Source: Pseudomonas lactucae (lineage in GTDB: Bacteria; Pseudomonadota; Gammaproteobacteria; Pseudomonadales; Pseudomonadaceae). Taken from it: DNA of 32,515 nt. The notes under the pieces were generated by a model. The model was not told where the DNA came from. It searched no databases and saw nothing but the letters and a program-made list of their open reading frames with translations. Position 1 is the first letter of the stretch, and every line of letters starts with the position of its first letter. The translations under genes were made by a program, and so were the position numbers. This document shows positions 17,290-27,097 of the stretch, one piece after another. The stretch spans positions 1 through 32,515 of the forward strand of contig NZ_JAFHKI010000015.1 of assembly GCF_016937615.1 (NCBI RefSeq). The letters are read 5' to 3'.

Positions 17290-18103
17290 TGCACAGCTGG
17301 GTCGACGGTCAGCCAGCGGACAACGTGCCCCTGAAAGATCGCGGCCTGGCGTATGGCGATGGGGTGTTCGAAACCATCGCCATCAAGAGCGGGCGGCCGG
17401 TACTGCTCGATCGTCACCTGCAGCGCCTCGATGAGGGCTGCAGCGCCTGGCTCTGGTGGTTGATCAAACGCTGATCCGTAACGAAGTGCTGGCCTATGCC
17501 GCCGCCCTCGGCGACGGCGTCCTCAAGTTGATCCTTACCCGTGGCGACAGCCTGCGCGGTTACGGCGTCAACCCCGACGCGCCGGTGCGTCGTATCTTGC
17601 AGGGCAGTCCGCCCGCTACCTATCCCCACGCCCATGCAACCGATGGCATCCGCCTGTTTGCGTGCGCCACGCGCCTGGCCGAGCAACCGCTGCTGGCCGG
17701 TCTCAAACACCTCAATCGCCTGGAGCAGGTGATCGCCCGCGCCGAATGGCAGGATGCCGAGCACGCCGAAGGCCTGATGCTGGATATGTCCGGACGGGTC
17801 ATCGAAGGCGTATTCAGCAACCTGTTCCTGGTAAGCAACGGCTTGTTACTAACCGCCGATCTGAATCGTTGCGGGGTTGCCGGGGTGATGCGCGCCGAAA
17901 TCCTGGCCCAGGCACAAACGCTGGGCGTCCCGGTGGCCGTGGCCGACATCGGCATCGAGCAGTTGCGACAGGCTGACGAAGTCTTTGTCTGCAACAGCGT
18001 TTATGGCATCTGGCCGGTGCGCGAGTACGCTGCGATGCGCTGGCCGGTTGGCCCGCTCACCCGTAAACTGCAGGGCATTGTTCGCGCGCTATTGGATATT
18101 TGA
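17289..18103 (+). pseudogene. pabC: Aminodeoxychorismate lyase PabC, one apparent frameshift
   Basis: PabC splits 4-amino-4-deoxychorismate into pyruvate and p-aminobenzoate for folate synthesis, using pyridoxal phosphate (fold type IV). The first 51 residues (RGLAYGDGVFETIAIKSG) are in one frame and the rest in another. Adding a single C near 17440-17442 gives GCQRLALVVDQTL and a normal product of about 271 residues. The PLP lysine lies in LAGLKHLNRLEQV, and SGRVIEGVFSNLFLV is the conserved phosphate-binding block. The start ATG 17289 overlaps the fabF stop, and mltG follows after one base. Because this gene is a core member of the cluster, a sequencing error is the more likely explanation. 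Confidence 0.88.
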
Positions 18104-18104
18104 G

Positions 18105-19226
18105 TTGATACGAAAACTGGTTGTACTGCTGCTGGCCGGTCTGTTCTCGGCGGCGTTGCTGTTGGGCTTTGCTGCCTGGAAATACGACGCGGCCTTGAAG
18201 CAGCCGTTGCATTTGACCCAGGAGCAGTTGCTCGATGTACCGGCAGGAGCCACCCCCACCGGTACCTTCAATCGCCTGGAAGCCGACGGCGTGCTCGACG
18301 GCGCCTTCTGGTTGCGTCTGTATTGGCGCTTCAACCTCGACGGGCAGCCGCTGCACAGCGGCGAATACCGCATGACGCCCGGCATGACCGCCCAAGGCCT
18401 GATCGGCCTGTGGCAGCGTGGCGAAGTGGTGCAATACAGCCTGACCCTGGTGGAAGGCTGGAATTTCCGCCAAGTACGCGCGACCCTGGCCAAGCATGAA
18501 AAAATCGTGCAGAGCCTCTCGGGCCTGAGCGACAGCGAAGTGATGGACAAACTCGGCCATCCTGGCGTGTTCCCCGAAGGGCGGTTCTTCCCCGATACCT
18601 ACCGCTTCGTGCGTGGCATGACCGATGTCGAATTACTGAAAAAAGCCTACAACCGCCTGGATGACGTACTCGCCCAGGAGTGGAGCAAGCGCGCCGCCGA
18701 TGCGCCCTATACCGACCCGTATCAGGCGCTGATCATGGCTTCCCTGGTCGAGAAGGAAACCGGCGTACCTGAGGAGCGCGGGCAGATCGCCGGCGTTTTC
18801 GTGCGCCGGTTGAAGGTCGGCATGTTGCTGCAAACCGATCCGACAGTGATCTACGGCCTGGGTGAGCGCTACAACGGCAAGTTGACCCGCGCTAACCTCA
18901 AGGAAGCCAACCCCTACAACACCTATATGGTGGCCGGCCTGCCGCCGACGCCGATCGCCATGGTCGGTCGCGAGGCAATCCATGCCGCGCTCAACCCGGT
19001 ACCGGGCAGCAGCCTGTATTTCGTGGCGCGGGGCGATGGCAGCCATATTTTCTCTGATGACCTGGATGCGCATAATGCCGCCGTGCGTGAGTTTCAGCTC
19101 AAGCGCCGCGCCGACTACCGCTCCAGCCCGGCACCCGTGGCAAAACCTGCCGAAGACGTGATGCCGCCCGCTGATGCACCCGCCGAGCCCGCGCCGGACG
19201 CCGCCGCGCCGCAAAGCCCGCAATGA
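18105..19226 (+). CDS. mltG: Endolytic murein transglycosylase MltG
   Basis: MltG (YceG) is an inner-membrane lytic transglycosylase that cuts nascent glycan strands. The protein of about 373 residues has a basic N-terminus and one transmembrane helix (LVVLLLAGLFSAALLLGFAA), then the YceG domain. The catalytic Glu lies in MASLVEKETGVPEERGQIAGVF, followed by LQTDPTVIYGLG and NPYNTY. A Pro/Ala-rich tail of about 30 residues follows GDGSHIFSDDL. The start is TTG 18105, one base after the pabC stop. No ATG precedes the transmembrane segment in this frame other than ones deep inside pabC. The next gene follows after 19 bases. Confidence 0.93.
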   Translation: MIRKLVVLLLAGLFSAALLLGFAAWKYDAALKQPLHLTQEQLLDVPAGATPTGTFNRLEADGVLDGAFWLRLYWRFNLDGQPLHSGEYRMTPGMTAQGLIGLWQRGEVVQYSLTLVEGWNFRQVRATLAKHEKIVQSLSGLSDSEVMDKLGHPGVFPEGRFFPDTYRFVRGMTDVELLKKAYNRLDDVLAQEWSKRAADAPYTDPYQALIMASLVEKETGVPEERGQIAGVFVRRLKVGMLLQTDPTVIYGLGERYNGKLTRANLKEANPYNTYMVAGLPPTPIAMVGREAIHAALNPVPGSSLYFVARGDGSHIFSDDLDAHNAAVREFQLKRRADYRSSPAPVAKPAEDVMPPADAPAEPAPDAAAPQSPQ

Positions 19227-19236
19227 CTCTGACTAA

Positions 19237-20860
<1,624 letters not shown>

Positions 20861-20924
20861 TTTCGGTGGCTGACGGGTGTATCGTTGGTCAACTCTCTTT
20901 GAATGACTCAAGTTGTAATTGCCT

Positions 20925-21710
20925 ATGCTCGTAGATTCCCATTGCCACCTCGATCGCCTCGACCTTGCCCAGCACGACGGCTCACTCGACGCTGCGCTGG
21001 AAGCGGCGCGCCAACGCGGGGTAGGGCACTTCCTGTGCATCGGCGTCAGCGCTGAAAACGCCGCCGACGTCAAAGCCCTGGCTGATCGCTATGCCGACGT
21101 GGATTGCTCGGTGGGTATCCACCCGCTGGACCTCAAGCCCGGCGAAGCCCCTGCCCTCGATTGGCTGCTGGGTGAACTCAACCACCCGCGCGTGGTGGCG
21201 ATTGGCGAGACTGGCCTGGATTACCACTACGAGCCCGAAGCCGCCGAGCTGCAGCAGGCGTCCTTCCGCCTGCACCTGCAAGCCGCCCGGCAGACCGGCA
21301 AACCGGTGATCGTCCACACCCGTGGAGCGCGTGCCGACACCCTGACCCTGCTGCGCGAAGCCGCGTTGCCCCAGGCCGGCGTGCTGCACTGCTTCACCGA
21401 AGACTGGGACATGGCCAAGGCCGCTCTCGACCTGGGTTTCTACATCTCGTTGTCGGGCATCGTGACCTTTCGTAATGCCGACGCCCTGCGTGACGTGGCG
21501 CGCCAGGTACCGGCCGATCGCCTGCTGGTGGAAACCGACTCGCCGTACCTGGCGCCCATCCCGCATCGCGGCAAGCCGAACCTTCCTGAGTACGTGCGCG
21601 ACGTGGCGGATTACCTGGCGATGCTGCGCGGTGAGTCCTATGAGCGTTTCGCCGAGCAGACCACCGAGAACTTCAAGCGTCTGTTCCCGCTGGCTCATGT
21701 CAGTGCTTAA
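20925..21710 (+). CDS. tatD: TatD-family metal-dependent deoxyribonuclease
   Basis: TatD-family proteins are TIM-barrel hydrolases with two metals and often act as 3'-5' exonucleases. The 261-residue protein shows the N-terminal HxH metal motif (VDSHCHLDRLD, His6 and His8), the glutamate in AIGETGLDYHY, VIVHTRGA, HCF in LHCFTEDW, and ETDSPYLAP near the C-terminus. ATG 20925 is preceded by no clear Shine-Dalgarno, unusual in this cluster; it may reflect the loss of the gene that normally stands between holB and tatD. The start is 64 bases after the holB stop. Confidence 0.93.
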   Translation: MLVDSHCHLDRLDLAQHDGSLDAALEAARQRGVGHFLCIGVSAENAADVKALADRYADVDCSVGIHPLDLKPGEAPALDWLLGELNHPRVVAIGETGLDYHYEPEAAELQQASFRLHLQAARQTGKPVIVHTRGARADTLTLLREAALPQAGVLHCFTEDWDMAKAALDLGFYISLSGIVTFRNADALRDVARQVPADRLLVETDSPYLAPIPHRGKPNLPEYVRDVADYLAMLRGESYERFAEQTTENFKRLFPLAHVSA

Positions 21711-21727
21711 CGGGCCAAAGCCCAGGC

Positions 21728-21845
21728 AAAAAAAACCCGGCTTCTGGGGGGGGAATCCGGGTTAAGACCATTAGGAGTAAAACAAGGGCACGCAGTCCGT
21801 CGGTACCCAGGTCGACGCTTCACTTGGGGGAGATGTCGCGCCGAC
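21728..21845 (-). ncRNA. rgsA: Small regulatory RNA, probable RgsA (P16)
   Basis: On the minus strand an RpoS-like -10 element (TCAATACTT, with CAATACT at 21858-21852) predicts a start near 21845. A rho-independent terminator (AACCCGG/CCGGGTT, 21763-21734, then eight Us) ends transcription near 21728, giving about 118 nt. RgsA, an RpoS-dependent Hfq-binding sRNA of about this length, lies next to tatD in P. aeruginosa. The central segment at 21787-21768 is antisense to the acpP ribosome-binding site with 19 of 20 matches. RgsA is reported to repress acpP and fis in P. aeruginosa. The name rests on location, size, promoter type and this pairing, not on an alignment. Confidence 0.82.
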
Positions 21846-22154
21846 AGTTGAAGTATTGATCATGTTCTCATTCAGTCCAGTCGCGACTGATCGTTTTTTA
21901 AACAGATTTGGAATACAGACGCTTTGCTTGAGTTCTCATTGGACAGGCGTACGGCGGCAGATGTTGCGTATTATTTCTGACTGAGAGCCATGAAAACGTT
22001 GGCGTGCTGAAAGTAAAGTGCATGGCCGGTTCACATAGGCGTTGCCCAACGACCGTTCAGTCGGGATAATCCCTCGCACTGGGTAAATCGTATCGCCATG
22101 TATTCGTGGCCGTGCGCAACCCTCCCTTTCCCGACCTTTGCAGACCTCTTCCTC

Positions 22155-22823
22155 ATGCACAAAGAACCCCGTAAGGTCCGTGAGTTTCGCCGCCGTGAGC
22201 AGGAAATTCTCGACACCGCGCTCAAGTTGTTCCTCGAACAAGGCGAAGACAGCGTCACCGTCGAGATGATCGCGGATGCCGTGGGTATCGGCAAAGGCAC
22301 TATCTACAAGCATTTCAAATCCAAGGCCGAGATCTACCTGCGGCTGATGCTCGACTATGAGCGCGACTTGAACGAGCTGCTGCATTCGGCCGATGTCGAC
22401 AAGGACAAGGAAGCGCTGTCCCGCGCCTACTTCGAGTTCCGCATGCGCGACCCGCAGCGCTATCGCCTGTTCGACCGCCTCGAAGAAAAAGTGGTCAAGG
22501 GCCATCAAGTGCCGGAAATGGTCGAGGAACTGCACAAGATCCGTGCCTCGAACTTCGAACGCCTGACTCTGCTGATCAAAGGCCGTATCAGTGAAGGCAA
22601 GCTTGAAGACGTGCCGCCGTATTTCCACTATTGCGCCGCCTGGGCCCTGGTGCATGGCGCCGTGGCGCTGTACCACTCGCCGTTCTGGAGCAATGTGCTT
22701 GAGGATCAGGAAGGCTTCTTCCAGTTCCTGATGGACATCGGCGTACGCATGGGCAACAAGCGCAAGCACAGCACCGAGCCAGCACTGGTCGAGACGGCAC
22801 CGATCGATACGCCTGCCACGTAA
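22155..22823 (+). CDS. TetR-family transcriptional regulator
   Basis: The 222-residue protein has an N-terminal TetR helix-turn-helix (EILDTALKLFLEQGEDSVTVEMIADAVGIGKGTIYKHFKSK split across about residues 14-52) and a helical ligand-binding part with no recognisable ligand. The start ATG 22155 (MHKEPRKVREFRRREQ) is preferred over ATG 22098, whose extra 19 residues are not regulator-like. It corresponds in position to the TetR gene near rgsA-tatD of P. aeruginosa. A strong hairpin with no T run follows at 22876-22905. Confidence 0.9.
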   Translation: MHKEPRKVREFRRREQEILDTALKLFLEQGEDSVTVEMIADAVGIGKGTIYKHFKSKAEIYLRLMLDYERDLNELLHSADVDKDKEALSRAYFEFRMRDPQRYRLFDRLEEKVVKGHQVPEMVEELHKIRASNFERLTLLIKGRISEGKLEDVPPYFHYCAAWALVHGAVALYHSPFWSNVLEDQEGFFQFLMDIGVRMGNKRKHSTEPALVETAPIDTPAT

Positions 22824-22875
22824 TGATTTGCTGCCAGGCGCAGTACCCCAGGAATATACTCAGGCAAGGACCTTG

Positions 22876-22905
22876 CTAAAAGCTGATTTATAAGTCAGCT
22901 TTTAG
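22876..22905 (+). terminator. Perfect 11-bp hairpin between tetR-type gene and moaA
   Basis: CTAAAAGCTGA (22876-22886) and TCAGCTTTTAG (22895-22905) are exact inverted copies around an eight-base AT-rich loop. There is no T run afterwards, so it may instead be an operator or an mRNA-stabilising stem. It lies 33 bases before the moaA ATG, so it would form part of the moaA leader or overlap its promoter. Confidence 0.5.
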
Positions 22906-22937
22906 TGCGCCCGAATTATCCTCTGCCGGAGTGATCC

Positions 22938-23906
22938 ATGATCGTTGATCGTCAAGGCAGGCGTTTTCGCAATTTGCGGATCAGCCTGACCTCAGCCTGC
23001 AATTACGCGTGTACCTACTGCGTGCCCAACGGCAAGCGGCTGGTGGCTGCCCAGGACGAACTCTCGGCCGAGGCCATGGCCCGTGGCGTGGCGTATCTGA
23101 TCGAAGCGGCGGGCATCGATCGCTTGCGCATCACTGGCGGTGAGCCGCTGGTGAGCCCCAAGCTGGAAGCCTTCATGGGCGCTGTGGGGCAAATGGGCCT
23201 CAGTGATATCAGCCTGACCACCAATGGCCAATTGCTCGCCCGCAAACTGCCGTTGCTGGTGGAGGCCGGGATCAAGCGCATCAACGTGTCCCTCGACACC
23301 CTCAATGCCGATGCCTTCCGCAGTATCGCCCGGGGCGGCGACCTGGCCACCGTGCTCGATGGCATGGACCAGGCTCGCGCCGCCGGAATCAAGATCAAGG
23401 TCAATATGGTGCCGTTGCGCGGCCAGAACCTGGACCAGGTGATGCCGCTGCTCGACTACTGCCTGGAGCGGGGCTACGAGCTGCGGTTTATCGAGTTGAT
23501 GCGCATGGGTCACCTGGCCAAGGATTCCAATGCGTTTGTGCAGCAATTCGTCAGCCTGCAACAACTGCTCGGCTTGATCGGCGAACACCACGAATACCTG
23601 CAAGCCAACGCTCCCGTGGATGCCACGGCGGTGCGCTATGAGGTGCCGGGCAAAGGCTTCTTTGGCGTGATCGCCAATGAGAGTGTGCCGTTCTGCCGGA
23701 CCTGTTCGCGGTTGCGCTTGTCGTCCACGGGCTGGCTGCATGGCTGTTTGTCGTCAAGCAATCGCCATTATGTCGGCGACCTGCTGGACAAACCGCGTCA
23801 TCAAGCGCTGCCGGCGCTGCAGGGCCTGCTGATGAAGGCCTTGGGCGATAAGCAGGAAGTGGCGTTCTCGGGTGGGGCCACCATCATGAAGATTATTGGC
23901 GGCTGA
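22938..23906 (+). CDS. moaA: GTP 3',8-cyclase MoaA (radical SAM)
   Basis: MoaA, with MoaC, starts molybdenum-cofactor synthesis from GTP. The 322-residue protein has the radical SAM cluster motif Cys21-x3-Cys25-x2-Cys28 in SACNYACTYCVP, the SAM-binding RITGGEPLV, and INVSLDTL. The second cluster is in FCRTCSRLRLSSTGWLHGC. The C-terminus ends in Gly-Gly, as required for activation of MoaC-coupled chemistry. The protein is slightly shorter than the usual 325-330 residues. No moaBCDE genes are adjacent, so this is likely a stand-alone paralogue. The Shine-Dalgarno is GGAG. Confidence 0.92.
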   Translation: MIVDRQGRRFRNLRISLTSACNYACTYCVPNGKRLVAAQDELSAEAMARGVAYLIEAAGIDRLRITGGEPLVSPKLEAFMGAVGQMGLSDISLTTNGQLLARKLPLLVEAGIKRINVSLDTLNADAFRSIARGGDLATVLDGMDQARAAGIKIKVNMVPLRGQNLDQVMPLLDYCLERGYELRFIELMRMGHLAKDSNAFVQQFVSLQQLLGLIGEHHEYLQANAPVDATAVRYEVPGKGFFGVIANESVPFCRTCSRLRLSSTGWLHGCLSSSNRHYVGDLLDKPRHQALPALQGLLMKALGDKQEVAFSGGATIMKIIGG

Positions 23907-23938
23907 CCCTGTCCCAGAAATTTCCCACATTTAGTGAT

Positions 23939-23959
23939 GCGCCATTTTCCAAATGGCGC
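23939..23959 (+). terminator. Hairpin after moaA (probable terminator)
   Basis: GCGCCATTT (23939-23947) and AAATGGCGC (23951-23959) pair perfectly across a three-base loop. Only a weak T-rich tract (GGTTTCTGC) follows, so termination may be inefficient or Rho-assisted. Confidence 0.5.
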
Positions 23960-24018
23960 GGTTTCTGCATCTCACGCCCATTCGCCGGTTTTCCGTCACC
24001 GGCTTCTGGAGGATTAGG

Positions 24019-24624
24019 ATGCGTAGTCTGGTTTTGTTGCTGGCGTCGTTGGTGCTCAGCGGTTGCATGACCGTCAGCGATATGGCCGAAGGCACCCGCT
24101 ATCAGATGAGTGACGCCGGGTTGCTCGACCACAGCGATACCCGTCGTACCGCATCGGTTCGCATACAGCCGGACTCCTTTGTGTTTATCGCCCAGGGCTC
24201 GTTCGTGCCGCCGGGCAGCGCCTACCCGCGCCCGAACGTAGTGGCCGAGGAAGCCTTCAACGGTTTTGTCGAATACTTCCCCATGGTGCGCCGCGCCCGC
24301 CAACCCGAAGGGCTGGAACAGGCCATGGCCGAAGCCCGCGCGGCGGGAGCGCATTACTTGCTGTACTGCCGCTTCGCCAAGGCGGATGACCGTATCGGCA
24401 ACGCCGATGAATGGGCGGACCAAGAGGCCTTGGACCGTGTCGGCCTGGACAACGGCGTTATCCAGATCATGTTGATCGAGACCAGCACCCAATATTTGAT
24501 CGATACTGCACGCATTCGCAGTCGTGGCGGTTTACTGACGTTCCACGACAACAAGCCCGAAGACCTGATCGCCCGCCCGCTGGCCCAGTACGCTCGAGGT
24601 CTGCTCGGTATGAGTGATCAGTAG
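24019..24624 (+). CDS. DUF4823-like lipoprotein
   Basis: The 201-residue protein starts with a lipoprotein signal peptide whose lipobox is LVLSGC (Cys17), so it should be anchored in a membrane facing the periplasm. The remaining sequence has the pattern of a small alpha/beta domain (HYLLYCRFAKAD, IQIMLIETSTQYLIDTARI) seen in DUF4823 lipoproteins of Pseudomonas. No catalytic motif is visible. The start ATG 24019 follows GGAGGATTAGG and gives a correct signal peptide; the earlier ATG 23953 would put 22 residues before it. The DUF1285-like gene follows after 28 bases. The function is unknown. Confidence 0.8.
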   Translation: MRSLVLLLASLVLSGCMTVSDMAEGTRYQMSDAGLLDHSDTRRTASVRIQPDSFVFIAQGSFVPPGSAYPRPNVVAEEAFNGFVEYFPMVRRARQPEGLEQAMAEARAAGAHYLLYCRFAKADDRIGNADEWADQEALDRVGLDNGVIQIMLIETSTQYLIDTARIRSRGGLLTFHDNKPEDLIARPLAQYARGLLGMSDQ

Positions 24625-24652
24625 GTCCTGCACGTAAAAAAGGGAGAACCCC

Positions 24653-25213
24653 ATGACCGATTCCGCCAAGGCCAACGATCTGCTGGCCCAACTGCCCAAA
24701 GGCAAGGGGCCGGCACCGGTGCACCTGTGGAACCCGGATTTCTGCGGTCATATCGACATGCGCATCGCCCGTGATGGCACCTGGTTCTATCAGGGCACGC
24801 CCATCGGGCGTAAGCCGATGGTCAAGTTATTTTCCAATATCATTCGCCGCGATGGCGATGATTACTTCCTGGTCACTCCCGTAGAAAAAGTCGGCATCAG
24901 CGTCGATGATGCGCCCTTCGTCGCGGTTACCCTTGAGGTTGAAGGGCAGGGCGAAAGCCAGGTGCTGCGCTTTACCAGCAACGTTGACGAGCAGATCGAA
25001 GCAGGCCTCGAACACCCGCTGCGGGTGGTGATCGACCCCGTCACCCAGGAACCGTCACCCTACCTGCATGTGCGCGCCAACCTTGAAGCCCTGGTGCATC
25101 GCAACGTGTTCTATCAGTTAGTGGAGCTGGCGGTAAGCCGTCCGATCAATGGCCAGAACTGGCTTGGCGTATGGAGTGGTGGCGAGTTCTTGCGCATTGG
25201 CCTGGAGCCCTGA
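24653..25213 (+). CDS. DUF1285 family protein
   Basis: The 186-residue soluble protein has the features of DUF1285: HLWNPDFCGHIDMRI, a WFYQGTPIGRKPMVKLFS turn, and DDYFLVTPVEKVGI. The C-terminus (NVFYQLVELAV, NGQNWLGVWSGGEF) is also family-like. The function is unknown. The gene stands after a lipoprotein gene with a short gap and a GGGAGAA Shine-Dalgarno, which suggests the two are cotranscribed. Confidence 0.87.
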   Translation: MTDSAKANDLLAQLPKGKGPAPVHLWNPDFCGHIDMRIARDGTWFYQGTPIGRKPMVKLFSNIIRRDGDDYFLVTPVEKVGISVDDAPFVAVTLEVEGQGESQVLRFTSNVDEQIEAGLEHPLRVVIDPVTQEPSPYLHVRANLEALVHRNVFYQLVELAVSRPINGQNWLGVWSGGEFLRIGLEP

Positions 25214-25245
25214 GACCGGGTTTTCATCACACTGAAATAATTCGC

Positions 25246-25274
25246 TTGCCGTGACTCGCGGCTTTCGGTTATCA
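25246..25274 (+). promoter_or_regulatory. Possible sigma-70 promoter of the GntR-permease operon
   Basis: TTGCCG (25246-25251) and TTATCA (25269-25274) lie 17 bases apart. The predicted start of transcription, near 25281, is almost at the ATG (25283), which would make the mRNA leaderless or imply another promoter. The site also abuts an inverted repeat (ACATG-N6-CATGT, 25281-25296) that may be the operator of the regulator. Confidence 0.35.
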
Positions 25275-25280
25275 ATTTGT

Positions 25281-25296
25281 ACATGATTAGACATGT
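25281..25296. promoter_or_regulatory. Putative GntR operator overlapping the gene start
   Basis: ACATG (25281-25285) and CATGT (25292-25296) are inverted copies six bases apart, with TTAGAC in the centre. Operators of UTRA-type GntR regulators often have such TAGAC-containing palindromes and are commonly autoregulatory. The assignment is inferred from position and motif shape. Confidence 0.35.
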
Positions 25297-25996
25297 TCGA
25301 TTTGATAAGAAAAAACGCGTCGTCGACGAGCTCATCCGCCGCATCGAGGGTGGGGTGATGGTCGACGGTTTCCTGCTGCCCGGTGAGCATCAATTGGCCG
25401 AGGAGTTTGCGGTCAGTCGCGGCACGCTGCGTGAGGCGCTGGCCGAACTCAAGCGGCGCAACTACATTGCGACGCAGAGCGGCGTCGGCTCCATCGTCAC
25501 GTTTGACGGCATGGTGCTGGATCAAAACAGCGGTTGGGCCCAGGCCCTGGCTGACACCGGTGCACGGGTGACCACCGATATCCTGCGCCTGGAGGCGGTG
25601 ACCCGGCCGGACCTGTTCAGCCGCTTCGGCAGTGACCAGTTCATCGCCCTCGACCGCCGCCGGCGCACCACTGACGGTACCGCCGTGTCCCTGGAGCGCT
25701 CGTTGATGCCCGCCTGCGGTGGGCTGGAAAGCCTGCCCCGGTTGGGCCTCATCGACGACTCCCTGACCATTACCCTGGCCGCCTACGGTTTCATCGGCGC
25801 CGAGGGAGACCAATGGATCGGCGCCGAACCCCTGAACGATGAAGACGCCGAGTTGCTCGGCCGTTCGACGGGCAGCGTATTTCTCAAGGCGTCGCGTACC
25901 ACCTACGACCGTCGCGAGCGTTTCATGGAGTACGTCGAGAGCTTGCTCGACCCGCTGCACTTTCGCCTGCACCTGCAGTTTGGAGCCTCAAAATGA
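25283..25996 (+). CDS. GntR-family transcriptional regulator with UTRA effector domain
   Basis: The protein of about 237 residues has an N-terminal GntR winged helix (LIRRIEGGVMVDGFLLPGE..LAEEFAVSRGTLREALAELKRRNYI, about residues 12-65) and a C-terminal UTRA domain ending in EYVESLLDPLHFRLHLQF. Effectors of UTRA domains are usually small metabolites such as phosphosugars, so a product of this operon is a fair guess. The stop codon overlaps the next gene by ATGA. The position is like that of E. coli yegW relative to yegTUV. ATG 25283 is preferred over TTG 25277. Confidence 0.9.
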   Translation: MIRHVRFDKKKRVVDELIRRIEGGVMVDGFLLPGEHQLAEEFAVSRGTLREALAELKRRNYIATQSGVGSIVTFDGMVLDQNSGWAQALADTGARVTTDILRLEAVTRPDLFSRFGSDQFIALDRRRRTTDGTAVSLERSLMPACGGLESLPRLGLIDDSLTITLAAYGFIGAEGDQWIGAEPLNDEDAELLGRSTGSVFLKASRTTYDRRERFMEYVESLLDPLHFRLHLQFGASK

Positions 25997-27012
25997 TCCC
26001 GCAAGCCCGCGCACTCGGCGCCTTCTACGGCTTGGCCCTGGGCGATGCTTTGGGCATGCCTACCCAGTCCCTGAGCCGTGAGCAAGTGCAACAGCGTTTT
26101 GGCACCATCACCACCTTGGAAGACGCCGGCTCTGATCAGCCCATCGCACCCAACATGCCGGCGGGCTCCATTACCGACGACACCGAACAGGCGATCCTGG
26201 TCGGTGAGTTGCTGGTGGAAGGTCAGGGCAAGATCGAACCCGGCGTACTCGCCCAGCGTTTGATCGACTGGGAAGCGGTGATGCGCGCCAAGGGTTCCCA
26301 GGATTTGCTCGGGCCTTCGACCAAGCGCGCAATCGACATGGTCCTTGCCGGGCATACGCCGCAGGAATCCGGACGTTTCGGCACCACCAATGGCGCCGCC
26401 ATGCGCATCACACCGGTGGGGATCGCCGCGGATGTGCGCGAGCCGGCGCAGTTTATCCAGGCGGTGATCCAGGCGTGCCAGGTCACCCACAACACCACAT
26501 TGGGCATCTCCAGCGCGGCGGCGGTGGCGGCGGTGGTGTCCGCCGGCATTAACGGTGCCGACCTGGGCGAAGCCTTGAACATCGGCACCCAGATCGCCCG
26601 ACAGGCGCAAGGCCATGGCCATTGGGTTGCCGGCGGGCGTATTTCCACGCGTATCAGTTGGGCGCGCACCTTGAGCGTCGGCAGCGGCGACCAGGCCCTG
26701 TTTGCCGACTTGTTGTATGAGTTGATCGGTACCTCCGTGGCTTCCCAGGAGTCGGTCGTCGTGTCGTTTGCCCTGGCCCAGCAAGTGGCGGTGGGCGACA
26801 TGAACGCGTTCGAAGCCCTGTGCCTGGCTGCCAGCCTGGGCGGCGACACTGACACCATTGCTGCGATTCTGGGCGCGATGCTGGGGGCGTGCCTGGGGAT
26901 GCAGTGCTGGCCCGAGGCGATGATCGAGCAGGTCAAACGGGTCAACGGCCTGGATTTGCAGCCGCTGGTTCAGGGGCTGCTCAAAATTCGCCAAGCGCCG
27001 CTGCCACACTGA
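25993..27012 (+). CDS. ADP-ribosylglycohydrolase family protein
   Basis: The 339-residue protein has the hallmarks of the ADP-ribosyl-glycohydrolase (DraG/ARH) fold. These are GALGDALGMPT-like GLALGDALGMP near residue 15, the metal-binding SITDDTEQAILV, the TTNGAAMRI stretch and the C-terminal LGGDTDTIAAILGAMLGA, which coordinates two Mg ions. Family members cleave N- or O-glycosidic bonds to ribose. Here it is translationally coupled to the GntR regulator (ATGA overlap) and sits before a nucleobase-type permease and a sugar kinase, as yegU does in E. coli. This context suggests hydrolysis of an imported riboside rather than protein de-ADP-ribosylation; the substrate is not known. Confidence 0.88.
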   Translation: MIPQARALGAFYGLALGDALGMPTQSLSREQVQQRFGTITTLEDAGSDQPIAPNMPAGSITDDTEQAILVGELLVEGQGKIEPGVLAQRLIDWEAVMRAKGSQDLLGPSTKRAIDMVLAGHTPQESGRFGTTNGAAMRITPVGIAADVREPAQFIQAVIQACQVTHNTTLGISSAAAVAAVVSAGINGADLGEALNIGTQIARQAQGHGHWVAGGRISTRISWARTLSVGSGDQALFADLLYELIGTSVASQESVVVSFALAQQVAVGDMNAFEALCLAASLGGDTDTIAAILGAMLGACLGMQCWPEAMIEQVKRVNGLDLQPLVQGLLKIRQAPLPH

Positions 27013-27097
27013 ACTCGTTGCGTCAGGAAGACCAAGAGTCGATCCACCTTAAGTATCTGCCACAACCACAACAATACAGGCACCAGGGAGCACCTTC

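Noticed and set aside
22031..22300. A minus-strand frame overlapping the TetR gene start
   Set aside because: It lies opposite a conserved TetR helix-turn-helix and has no recognisable content.
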